Assembly (NCBI GenBank): GCA_034429475.1
Contig: DAOUGD010000318.1
Coordinates: forward strand, 1-64,000
Length of the DNA: 64,000 bases
Source of the DNA: JAKQHY01 sp034429475
GTDB lineage: Bacteria > Chloroflexota > Anaerolineae > B4-G1 > SLSP01
Direction: 5' to 3'
In this document: piece after piece, positions 35,461 through 45,700 of the stretch
Layout of the letters: every line of letters starts with the position of its first letter
How positions within the stretch are numbered: position 1 is the first letter of the stretch
Program-made: the position numbers and the translations under genes
Notes under the pieces: model-generated
The model's input: only the letters and a program-made list of their open reading frames with translations
Databases searched by the model: none
Told to the model about the DNA's origin: nothing

Positions 35461-38400
35461 ATGACAAACTATAAGGAACTGTCAGACAATGCGCCCAATC
35501 GTCGCCCAACGATTGGGCTGCTCTGCGATGAAGCTAACAATGTGTATTCGGAATCCATCTGGATGGGCGTGCGCGACGCTATGCAAGCGCACGGCGCGAA
35601 CCTGCTGTTTTTCCCCGGCGGGATGTTGCGCCCCGATCTGGCATCTCCCATGCCCGCCAACATCCTCTACGACCTGCTCAACACTGAGGTGGTGGATGGG
35701 CTAATCATCTGGGGAGCGCAACTCAGCCAATTCTCCGGCCCGGAGGCAATCGTTGCGTTATGTCAACGCTATGCTCCGCTCCCTTTCGTCAACATCGGGC
35801 TGACGTTGCCAGGTATGGCAAACGTGTTGGTGGACAACTACCAGGGAATGCACGACATGGTTGCGCATCTCATTGAAGTTCACGGCTACCGCCGCATGGC
35901 TTACGTGCATGGCCCGGACGCCAACCCAGAGGCACAGGCGCGCTATCGTGGTTATCTGAACGCCCTGGACGAACACCACATTCCTCTCGATCCTCACCTG
36001 GTAGCTTCCGGGAATGAGATTGAAACCTGGCGCAACAACGTTCAGGTTTATATGGAAAACACCTATCGCGTTGCCGGCGTGCGTGTGTTGCTCGACGAGC
36101 ATCAATTGCGCCCTCAGGTAGACTTCGACGCAATCGTGTGCAATGATGACAACCTCGCGGTGGGGGCGCTGGAGGAGCTTCAAGAACGCGGCGTCCAGGT
36201 GCCCCGCGATATCGCGGTTGTCGGCTTCGACAACATCAGCGAAGCGCATTATACCACGCCACCACTGACCACCGTGAAGCAGTCATTCACCGACCTGGGC
36301 TACCGGGCCGGTGAAATGATCCTCGCTCTCCTGGCTGGGCAAACCATGCCAGAACAAACCATGCTGCCAATGCAACTCGTGATGCGCCGTTCCTGCGGCT
36401 GCCTCGATCAGGCCGTGGCGCAGGCGGGGCTGGCACCCCTCATGGATCTCCCGCAACTGACGCCGGACATTATCGTCGCCGAGTTGCGTCAATCTCTGGC
36501 CCTGGACGAAGCCGCCCCGCTTTATGCGTGGATACCACGTCTGCTGGAAACTCTCTCCACAGAACTGGAGGGTGCAGTGCCGGGCGTTTTTCTGGAAACT
36601 TTGGATGAAGTGTTACGCCATGTCCCGCTGGAAGAAGAAACGATCCAACTGCTCCAAATTGCGCTTTCGATGATGCAGCGTTATCTGGGAGCTAGGAAGG
36701 CGGATGCTGACCGACGCCTCGAAACGTTTTGGCGGCAGGCTTACATCACCATCGGTGCAGCGGCACAACGCGCACTGGCGTACCAGATGTTGTTGCTCCA
36801 ACGGCGGGAACAAGCGTTGCGCAACGTCGGCCATGCGCTACTCAGCACCTTTGATGTGGAGGGCATGGCCTATGTGTTCAGTTGGGGGTTGAAACAACTT
36901 AATATTCCGGCGGCTTATCTGATACTCTACGAGGACCCGATGCAGCCTACCACCTGGGCGCGATTGCTTTTGACTTACAACGACGCTACCTTGAACATCA
37001 TACCGCCAGAGAAACAACGTTTTTCCACCCGTCAATTGCTGCCGGCGAATATCTGGCCCCAGGAGGAACCGTACAGTCTGGTGGTCGAACCCTTCTATTT
37101 TCAAAATGAGCCGCTAGGGTTTGGCATTTTCGCCACGGGGGGACATCGTTTGGGCATCTACGACGCGCTACGCAACGAAATCAGCATTGCCCTCAAGGGT
37201 GCACTGCTACTTGAGGAGCGCGAGCGCGCCGGAGCCGCGCTGACGCAGCGCGCCGCCGAACTGGCGCAGGCCAAAGAGAAGACTGAGCAGGCATTGCGAC
37301 AGGCTGAGGTGGAAAAAGAACATGCCGAAGTCGCCCGGCGGGCGGCGGAAGAAGCGCAGCGGGTCTCCGAGAGCGCGCGGGAAACCGCCGAGGTGGCCCG
37401 CAAGACGGCCGAAATCGCCCAACGCGAGGTCGAAGCGGCCAACCGGGCGCTGGAAGCGCAAATCTGGCACACCAACGGCCAGACGCAACTCAACAACCGG
37501 ATGCGGGGTGAGCAGGCTGTGGCCCCCCTCGCCGCCAACGTGATCGAACAACTCTGTGAGTACTTGCACCTCCAAACCGGCGTGCTGTACGTGCGAGAAG
37601 ATGATATTCTGCGACCGGTCGGCGGGTACGCGCTCCCTCGCCGCGACGGGCCGCTGCCCCACTTTAAAGTGGGCGAAGGGTTAGTGGGGCAGGCCGTACA
37701 GTCCCGCAAGCCGCTGATATTGACCGACATCCCGCCCGATTATGGGGCGATTGCCTCCGGGTTGGGGAGCGCCCCCCCCAGGGCCATTGTGATCATGCCC
37801 TTCCTATACGAAGATCAGGCCGTGGGTGTCGTCGAACTAGGAACGTTCACCGAGTTCAACGCGGAGCAGACCCGGTTCCTGCAAATCGCCCTGGAGAGTA
37901 TCGCCATCGCCTTCAACACGGCCCAGGCGCGCGATCGGATCAACGAGTTGCTCTCGCAGACGCGGCAGCAGGCGGAGGAATTGCAGGCGCAGGGCGAGGC
38001 GCTGCGGGTCGCCAACGAGGAGTTGGAGTCGCAGACCGAAAGCCTGCGCGTCTCCGAAGCGCGGCTGCGTGAACAACAGACTGAACTGGAAACCGCTAAC
38101 CGCGAATTGCAGCAAAAGCAGATCCAGCTCGACCAGCAAAACCGCGACTTGAAAGAAGCGCAGCGCAGCCTGGAATACAAGGCCGAGGAATTGGCCCGCG
38201 CCAGCAAGTATAAGTCCGAATTTCTGGCAAATATGTCCCACGAACTGCGCACCCCGCTCAACTCCCTGCTCATCCTGGCACAAATTCTGGCAAACAATGA
38301 GGAACACAACCTGACCCCAGAACAGATCGAATCGGCTACTGTCATCTACAACAGCGGCACTGACCTGTTGAACCTCATCAACGAAATCCTTGACCTTTCC

Positions 38401-40302
38401 AAAGTAGAAGCCGGCCGCATGACTTTCCACTTTGAACCGGTGGCCCTGAAGGCGCTGTTGGAAGCCATGCGCGTCCAATTTGCACCCGTAGCCGAGGCGA
38501 AGGGCCTGACCTTCCAGCTATCCCTGGCCGACGATCTCCCCTCCCACATTGAAACCGACCAACAGCGGGTGGAACAAATCCTCAAGAACCTGCTCTCCAA
38601 CGCCTTCAAGTTCACCAAGCGGGGCAGCGTGAGCCTGAACGTCGCGCGGCCCGCGCCCACCTTCCAATTCACCCACAGCACCCTGACCCCGAAGCGCGCC
38701 ATCGCTTTCCACGTAACGGATACCGGCATCGGCATGACGCCCGCGCAGCAGCAGATCATCTTTGAGGCGTTCCAGCAGGCCGACGGCAGCACCAGTCGCA
38801 AATACGGCGGCACCGGCCTGGGGTTGACCATCTCCCGCGAACTGGGAGCACACCTGGGCGGCGAGATCGTCCTCGTCAGCGAACACGGCAAGGGGAGCAC
38901 CTTCACGTTGTATCTACCGATGCAACAGACGGAGGGAGGGACGGAGAGCGGGGGCGAGGAGGAACCGAAGAAAACGGTAGGGAAGCGGCGCAAAGACGCA
39001 GGAGAGCGACGCAACAAAGAAGTACCGCCGCCTTCCCTGACCCCCATCGCCCCGCCCACGGACCAACCGGCGCCAGCCCCCATCGCGGACGACCGCGACG
39101 CCCTGCAGCCGGACGACCGCATACTGCTCATCGTCGAGGACGACGCCAACTTCGCCAAGATCGTGCGCGATTACGCCCACAAGAAGCACTTCAAATGCCT
39201 GATAGCCGGAAACGGGCAGACGGGATTACAGTTAGCTCAGACCTACACGCCCCACGCCATTATCCTGGACATAAACCTGCCGATCCTGAACGGAGAGGAA
39301 GTGCTGATCGCGCTCAAAGACAACCCGGTCACCCGCCATATCCCGGTGCATATCATGTCGGTGGCCGATGAGGACGTGGATTTTTACAAAAACGGCGCGA
39401 TTGGCTTCCTGACCAAGCCGGTCAGCACGGAAGACCTGGAAGTGTCATTCCAACGCATTGAGCAGGTCATCGCCAAAAAAATCAAGTCGCTACTGCTGGT
39501 AGAGGACGAGGAGACGCTGCGTCACAGTGTGACAAAACTGCTCGGCGGCGCCGACGTCCAGATCGCCGAAGCCGGCACGGGGCAGGCCGCGCTGGCATGG
39601 TTGCAAAAACAACCCTTCGACTGCATCATCCTGGATTTGAATCTACCGGACATGAGCGGGTTTGAGCTGTTGAGCCGCCTGGACACCACTAAAGTTGGTC
39701 GTCACTGCCCCATCATCATCTACACCGGCAAAGAGTTGACACCGGAGGAAAACCAACAACTGGTGCAATACGCCGAGGCCGGGCCGCAGCCCCTGCGCGT
39801 CATCGTCAAGGGCGTCAAATCCCCGGAGCGACTGCTAGATGAGACGGCGCTGTTCCTGCATCGCGTCGTGGCGAATATGCCGGAAGAAACCCAACGAACG
39901 ATCAAACGCCTGCATGACCACGAAGCCATCTTAGTCGGCAAACGCATTTTGTTGGTTGACGATGACGCCCGCAACGCTTACGCACTCTCCAAATTGTTGG
40001 CCGATAAGGGCCTGAAACCCACCATCGCCGGCGCCGGCGACAAGGCTCTGGCGTTGTTGGAACAAGGTGAATATGACCTGATCCTGATGGACATTATGAT
40101 GCCGGAAATGGACGGGTACGAGGCCATCCAAAGAATCCGCGAGCAGCCGCACTTTAGCGATCTGCCCATCCTGGCGCTCACGGCCAAGGCGATGAAAGGC
40201 GATCGGGAGAAATGCCTGGCCGCCGGCGCCAACGACTATTTACCCAAACCGGTGGAGGCCGAACGGCTTTTCTCCATGCTGCGCGTGTGGCTGTATCGTT
40301 AA
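35461..40302 (+). CDS. Hybrid histidine kinase: LacI-type sensor, GAF, HisKA, HATPase, three receivers (kinase 1)
   Basis: 1613 aa, no signal peptide or membrane helix, so cytoplasmic. A LacI/GalR-type ligand-binding domain (about 15-310) without a DNA-binding helix-turn-helix ends in the SCGC motif (311-314). Then follow a helical region, a GAF-like domain (about 443-585), a long coiled coil rich in Ala/Glu (585-670), a GAF domain (about 670-820) and a second coil. HisKA has the phospho-acceptor His927 (MSHELRTPLNSL), HATPase_c has DTGIGM and GGTGLGL, and a Pro/Glu-rich linker (about 1155-1218) leads to three receivers with phospho-acceptors Asp1270, Asp1392 and Asp1544, each with its conserved Lys. 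It probably senses a small ligand such as a sugar or nucleoside and feeds a multistep phosphorelay. No output domain is present. Confidence 0.93.
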   Translation: MTNYKELSDNAPNRRPTIGLLCDEANNVYSESIWMGVRDAMQAHGANLLFFPGGMLRPDLASPMPANILYDLLNTEVVDGLIIWGAQLSQFSGPEAIVALCQRYAPLPFVNIGLTLPGMANVLVDNYQGMHDMVAHLIEVHGYRRMAYVHGPDANPEAQARYRGYLNALDEHHIPLDPHLVASGNEIETWRNNVQVYMENTYRVAGVRVLLDEHQLRPQVDFDAIVCNDDNLAVGALEELQERGVQVPRDIAVVGFDNISEAHYTTPPLTTVKQSFTDLGYRAGEMILALLAGQTMPEQTMLPMQLVMRRSCGCLDQAVAQAGLAPLMDLPQLTPDIIVAELRQSLALDEAAPLYAWIPRLLETLSTELEGAVPGVFLETLDEVLRHVPLEEETIQLLQIALSMMQRYLGARKADADRRLETFWRQAYITIGAAAQRALAYQMLLLQRREQALRNVGHALLSTFDVEGMAYVFSWGLKQLNIPAAYLILYEDPMQPTTWARLLLTYNDATLNIIPPEKQRFSTRQLLPANIWPQEEPYSLVVEPFYFQNEPLGFGIFATGGHRLGIYDALRNEISIALKGALLLEERERAGAALTQRAAELAQAKEKTEQALRQAEVEKEHAEVARRAAEEAQRVSESARETAEVARKTAEIAQREVEAANRALEAQIWHTNGQTQLNNRMRGEQAVAPLAANVIEQLCEYLHLQTGVLYVREDDILRPVGGYALPRRDGPLPHFKVGEGLVGQAVQSRKPLILTDIPPDYGAIASGLGSAPPRAIVIMPFLYEDQAVGVVELGTFTEFNAEQTRFLQIALESIAIAFNTAQARDRINELLSQTRQQAEELQAQGEALRVANEELESQTESLRVSEARLREQQTELETANRELQQKQIQLDQQNRDLKEAQRSLEYKAEELARASKYKSEFLANMSHELRTPLNSLLILAQILANNEEHNLTPEQIESATVIYNSGTDLLNLINEILDLSKVEAGRMTFHFEPVALKALLEAMRVQFAPVAEAKGLTFQLSLADDLPSHIETDQQRVEQILKNLLSNAFKFTKRGSVSLNVARPAPTFQFTHSTLTPKRAIAFHVTDTGIGMTPAQQQIIFEAFQQADGSTSRKYGGTGLGLTISRELGAHLGGEIVLVSEHGKGSTFTLYLPMQQTEGGTESGGEEEPKKTVGKRRKDAGERRNKEVPPPSLTPIAPPTDQPAPAPIADDRDALQPDDRILLIVEDDANFAKIVRDYAHKKHFKCLIAGNGQTGLQLAQTYTPHAIILDINLPILNGEEVLIALKDNPVTRHIPVHIMSVADEDVDFYKNGAIGFLTKPVSTEDLEVSFQRIEQVIAKKIKSLLLVEDEETLRHSVTKLLGGADVQIAEAGTGQAALAWLQKQPFDCIILDLNLPDMSGFELLSRLDTTKVGRHCPIIIYTGKELTPEENQQLVQYAEAGPQPLRVIVKGVKSPERLLDETALFLHRVVANMPEETQRTIKRLHDHEAILVGKRILLVDDDARNAYALSKLLADKGLKPTIAGAGDKALALLEQGEYDLILMDIMMPEMDGYEAIQRIREQPHFSDLPILALTAKAMKGDREKCLAAGANDYLPKPVEAERLFSMLRVWLYR

Positions 40303-40391
40303 GGTAATGGTTTTGTCGCCAAAATGCATCTTTCAGAAAGTTATTAAATGGTTAAAATTGTGGTAGAATGTCTGTCGGAAGAGAAGAACTT

Positions 40392-42722
40392 ATGCCTCGA
40401 CCCAACATCCTCATTGTAGATGATAAGCCCGAAAACCTGTATGCCCTGGAGCGTCTCCTCCAGAAGCTGGATATTACCGTGCTTCAGGCGACTTCCGGCG
40501 CGCAGGCGTTGGAGTTGAGCCTCAAGACCGAGTTCTGCCTGGCGATTGTAGATGTGCAGATGCCGGAGATGGACGGCTACGAACTGGTGGAACTGCTCCG
40601 CAGCAACGAGGGGACGGCCACGCTGCCGGTCATCTTCGTCAGCGCGATCTACTCCGACGAATATCACCACCGGCGCGGCTACGAAGCGGGCGCGGTGGAT
40701 TTTTTGAGCAAACCCTTCGCGCCCGACATCCTGCTCAGCAAAGTCAAAATCTTCCTGGATTTGTACAACCAGCGGCACAGTTTGCAGACGTTGGTACAGC
40801 AGCTTCATGCGACCAACGCCGCCCTTTCCAAACGCGCGGCGCAAGTGGATATTGCCAACGCGGTCGGTCAACAGATTGTCTCCATCCTTAACCGGGATGA
40901 ATTGTTAGCCGGCCTCGTCCGCCTGATCCAGGGCAAATTTGGTTACTACTGTGTGGGCATCTGGCTCCTTAATGAGGCCCGCACCCATCTGGTATTGCAA
41001 TCGCTGGCGGCCAATATCCCGGATACGGCGCAATTCCCCGGACAGACGCTCCCGCTGGAAGCCGACCCCAGCATCATTGCCTATGTGTGTCGCACCCACG
41101 AGTATTACCTGAGCAACGACGTCCACCACGATCCCCATTACTATGCCCATCCCCAGTTGCCCAAAACCCGCGCCGAGCTGGCGCTGCCATTAGATTTTGG
41201 CCTAGAACACCGCCCCACCGGGGTATTCAGCGGCGTGCTGGACATCCAGAGCGAACAGTCCGGCGTCTTCGACGCCGCCGACGTCACCGCGCTGCAAACG
41301 CTGGCCGACCAGATCAGCATCGCGCTGCGCAACGCGCAACTCTACCATGCCGAAAAACAGCGACGTACGCTGGCCGAAACGCTGGAGGAAACCGGGCGCA
41401 TCCTCTCCGGCAGCCTGGCGATGCACGAAGTTCCGAACTTGATCCTGGAGTGGCTGGCGCAGGTCGTGCCTTACATGCGCGGTGCGGTGATGCTCCGCGA
41501 AGAAGACGCCGACGGGCGGGCGGTTGTCTGCCCCATCGCACAACGCGGCTTCCCGCCCGACCAACGAGTGGAGCGGCTGCGTATACCAATTCAGCCAGGC
41601 GACGTGTTTGACCAAATGGCGACCAGCCATCGCCCGTTGATTCTGGACGACGTCTCCCAAAATGCCCACTGGCAGCAGGTGGACTGGCTGCCGATCAACC
41701 GCTCATGGTTGGGCGTTCCACTGATTGCCAAGAACCGGGTGATCGGGATGATCTCATTGACGCGCGAGCCGGCCGCCGCCTTCACGCCGGAGGAGACCAC
41801 GCTGGCGGCCACGTTTGCCGGCCAAGCCGCCATCGCCCTGGAAAATGCCCGGCTGTATGAGGAAATCGTGCGCTTCAATGCGGAATTGGAGGACAAGGTC
41901 AATGAACGTACCGCCAGCCTGCAAAAAGCCTATGAGCAACTGGAACTGCTGGACCGCAAAAAGACAGATTTCATCCAGGTGGTCTCGCACGAACTGCGCA
42001 CACCGCTGACCCTGATTCAAGGGTACGGCCAGATCCTCCTGCGCGACCCTCAGTTCCGCGAAAACGAGATGTATGCCACCCGCGTCAACGGCATTGTGAC
42101 CGGCGCGCTGCGGATGCACGAGATCATCAACAGTATGCTCGATCTGATCCGGCTGGACAACCGCACCTGGAAATTGACTTTCCGGCCGATCTCGTTGCCG
42201 CTGCTGATAGGGGCGTTCAAGCAGAGTTTTGCGCCGGCGCTGACCGAGCGGTCACTCACCATCAGGCTGGACTTCCCGGCCACACTGCCGGACATCGAAG
42301 CTGACTATGAGGCTCTCTCTAAATTGTTTGACCATTTGCTCACCAATGCCATCAAGTATACGCCCGATGGCGGCTGCATCGCCGTCACCGGGCAGTACCT
42401 GGCGCTCCCCAAAGCCTCCGCGGACGAAGGTCACGTCGAAATCATCATCAGCGATACCGGCATTGGGATTGCTCCCGAAGCACAGGAGCTGATCTTCACC
42501 AAGTTTTACACCACTGGCGACTCGGCATCACATTCCACCGGCAAGATCAAATTCAAGGGCGGCGGGCCGGGCCTGGGACTGGCGATTGCCAAGGGCCTCG
42601 TTGAAGCGCACGGCGGGCGCATCTGGGTGGAGAGCCCCGGCTACGACGAAGCCGCTTGCCCTGGCAGTCAATTCCATGTCGTGCTGCCGGTCAAACAATC
42701 ACCGGGTCAATCGCTCAGTTAG
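40392..42722 (+). CDS. Receiver-GAF-GAF-histidine kinase
   Basis: 776 aa from the ATG at 40392 (MPRPNILIVDD); an ATG at 40368 adds eight residues. An N-terminal receiver (about 1-125) has the phospho-acceptor Asp in LAIVDVQMPEMDG and Lys in FLSKPF. Two GAF domains follow (about 145-325 and 330-490), a short coil, HisKA with His533 (VVSHELRTPLTLI) and a HATPase domain with SDTGIGI and the late GGGPGLGLAIAKGL. Soluble. The receiver-first order suggests that it is phosphorylated by the upstream giant kinase and then uses its own kinase core, making a relay. Its receiver and first GAF are close paralogues of the 351-aa protein at 47913-48968. Confidence 0.92.
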   Translation: MPRPNILIVDDKPENLYALERLLQKLDITVLQATSGAQALELSLKTEFCLAIVDVQMPEMDGYELVELLRSNEGTATLPVIFVSAIYSDEYHHRRGYEAGAVDFLSKPFAPDILLSKVKIFLDLYNQRHSLQTLVQQLHATNAALSKRAAQVDIANAVGQQIVSILNRDELLAGLVRLIQGKFGYYCVGIWLLNEARTHLVLQSLAANIPDTAQFPGQTLPLEADPSIIAYVCRTHEYYLSNDVHHDPHYYAHPQLPKTRAELALPLDFGLEHRPTGVFSGVLDIQSEQSGVFDAADVTALQTLADQISIALRNAQLYHAEKQRRTLAETLEETGRILSGSLAMHEVPNLILEWLAQVVPYMRGAVMLREEDADGRAVVCPIAQRGFPPDQRVERLRIPIQPGDVFDQMATSHRPLILDDVSQNAHWQQVDWLPINRSWLGVPLIAKNRVIGMISLTREPAAAFTPEETTLAATFAGQAAIALENARLYEEIVRFNAELEDKVNERTASLQKAYEQLELLDRKKTDFIQVVSHELRTPLTLIQGYGQILLRDPQFRENEMYATRVNGIVTGALRMHEIINSMLDLIRLDNRTWKLTFRPISLPLLIGAFKQSFAPALTERSLTIRLDFPATLPDIEADYEALSKLFDHLLTNAIKYTPDGGCIAVTGQYLALPKASADEGHVEIIISDTGIGIAPEAQELIFTKFYTTGDSASHSTGKIKFKGGGPGLGLAIAKGLVEAHGGRIWVESPGYDEAACPGSQFHVVLPVKQSPGQSLS

Positions 42723-42770
42723 AATAGCTGAATCGGAGATGAGCGATTACGCTCTCCAGGAGGAAATTTC

Positions 42771-45700
42771 ATGTTAACCCAAAGTGTTCCATCCAAACAG
42801 CCCACCGGCCGGCGTCCTACCATCGGCTTACTGTGCAGTGAACTGAGCTCCGACTTTATTACACAACTGCTCTGGGGAACGGTGGACGCCGTTCAAAAGG
42901 CCGGAGTGAATTTGCTGTGTTTTCAAGGCTGGGTTCTACAAGGCCCCAATATTGATCTCGCCCCAAGCAACGTGCTTTATGAACTGGTAAGCTCCCACAA
43001 CGTAGACGGGCTGCTGGTGATGTCCAACTTTCTGGGCACCTTCTCCGGTCAGCAAGAACTGAAAACCCAATTATTCGACCGTTACGCCCCCCTGCCCACG
43101 GTCAGCCTTGGGCTGGAGATGGGCGACTACCCGGCGATCCTGGTGGACAACTACGCCGGTATGTACGCCGCAGTCACCCACCTGATTGAAGCGCATGGCT
43201 ACCAGCGCATCGCCTTCGTCCGCGGCCCCCACGGCCATGTCGAGGCCGATGTGCGCTTCAAGGCTTACCAGGATGCCCTCAGCGCCCACGGCCTGCCGTT
43301 CGACCCTGCCCTGGTGGCGACCGGCACCTTCATGGTAGCCTCCGGCGAGGCGGCGATTTCCACCTTGCTGGATGTCCAGCATGCCGACTGTCAGGCCATC
43401 GTCGTCGCCAACGACTGGATGGCCTATGGCGTCTTGAACGCCCTCAAGGCCCGCCAACTGCGCGTCCCTTACGATATGGCCGTGGTGGGTTTTGATGACA
43501 TCGAAAGCGCCCGTTACGCGCAGCCGCCCCTCACGACCGTACGTCAACCCATCTACGAAATGGGGCAACGCGCGGTCAATTTGGTGTTGGACTTGCTTGC
43601 CGGAGAAGACGAACACCAAGTCCTGCTTCCCACCAGGCTGGTCGTACGCCGGTCGTGTGGCTGCGTCAGCCCGGCGGTCGCTCAGGCTATCACGGGATTG
43701 GTCTTCCCCGCAGGACAGGATCGTTGTACTCTGTCGGAGCCACAACGGGAGGGGATTCTTTCGGTCATGCAGGAGCCTTTGGGAAGAGACGTGCTGCCGG
43801 ACGAACAGGCCTGGCTGAGTGAACTCCTCGATGCCTTCTTGAAAGACTTGAACATCGGCAAGCAGACCGATTTCCTCGCCACGCTGGATGAGATTCTCCG
43901 GCAGGTCAGCAGAATCGGCCACCCCCTGCCCGCCTGGGGCAACGTCCTCTCGGCCATGCGCCGCGCTCTGCTGCCGCGATTGGCCACCGATCAGCTCTTG
44001 TTGGCGGAAGACTTGTGGCTCCCGGCTCAGGTGATGGTCAGCGAAATGGCGCAACAAAGCCAGAAACAACAGATGACCCTTTTGGAGCAGCAAATGCGGG
44101 GGCTGAATGAACTCCAGGAAGCCTTGATCGTCGCCTTCGACATTCAAGAAGTGATGGATACCCTGGCCCGTCGGCTGCCGCGTTTAGGAATCCCCGCCTG
44201 CACACTTTCAATCTACGAAAATCCGAACCTGCCGGCGACCACCTCACGCCTGCTGCTGGCCTACAACGAAAAGCTCGAGCAAGCCATCACGGGCGACGAG
44301 CAGCGGGTGTTTCCCTCGCAACAACTGGCGCCTCCCGGCATTCTGCCGGAGCGTCCGCATTGCACCATCGTTGAGGCGCTGTATTTCCACCAGGAACAAC
44401 TGGGCTTTGTCCTGTTCGAAATAGGCCCGCGCCAGGGGAATGTTTATGAAACCCTGCGCAGCGAAATCAGCAGCGCTTTACAAACGGTCCTGTTAGTTCA
44501 ACGTATCCAGGAACGCTCGGATGCGCTGGCGCGGCAGCAATACATTCTCGACACGTTCATGGAGAGCGTGCCCGACCGCATCTACTTCAAAGACACCCAG
44601 AATCGTTTCACCCAGGTCAACAAGGCCCTGGTAGAGAAACTGGGGCTGCACGACGCCAGCGACCTGCTCGGCAAAAGCGACTTCGATTTCTTCCCTCCCG
44701 AGCAGGCGCAAGAGAAATACCAGCAAGAGCAAGAAATCCTCCGCACCGGGCAGCCGCTCTTCAGCGCCGAAGAACCCGACGGCATTGACCACTGGGCCGT
44801 CACCACCAAGATGCCCCTGCGCGACGAGAGGGGCCAGATCATCGGCACGTTCGGCATCTCCCGCGACGTCACCGATCTGGTCAGGGCACGCCAGATGGCC
44901 GAAAGCGCCAAAGACGAAGCCGAAAAGGCCCGCCAGAAGGCTGAGGTCGCTCAGGCGCGCGCCGAACTCTCGCGCCAGGAGGCCGAAGCCGAGAAGGAGA
45001 AGGCCGAAACAGTCAACCGCACTCTGGCCTCGCAGATGTGGCAGAGCACCGGCCAGGCCCAACTCAACGAGCGGATGCGCGGCGAACAGGATATCCCGGC
45101 GCTGGCGACCAACGTGGTGCAACAATTGTGCGAATACCTGCCCGCCGATAGCGGCGCCTTGTACATCAAGAACGACCGGGTGCTGACCCTGGTCGGCAGC
45201 TATGCCCACCCCATCGGTATTGCGGCGGAAATCGCCGTGGGCGAAGGGCTGCTCGGCCAGGCCGCCGTCTCCAAGAAGCCGATCCTGCGGAAGAATTTCT
45301 CCGGCAACCAGCGGGTGCTTCAAACCGGGCTGACGCAGGCAGCGTTACAGAACATCGTGCTGATGCCCCTGCTTTACGAGAGTGACGTGGTGGGGGTTTT
45401 GGAGCTGGGCGTCTTCGAAGACTTCACTCCCGCCCAGATGGAATTCCTGAATCAAGCCATAGAAAACATCACCATCGCCTTCCTCACAGCCCAGGCGCGG
45501 ACACGGATCAACGCCCTGTTGCTCCAGACGCGCGAGCAGGCCGCCGAGTTGGGCGCGCAGCAAGAGGAGTTGCGCGCCACCAACGAGGAACTCGAAGCGC
45601 AGACGGAGAGCCTGCGCGCTTCCGAAACGCGCCTGCGCGAGCAGCAGACGGCCCTCGAAGCGGCCAACGCCGAACTGGAGGAGAAGACCGTCGCCCTACA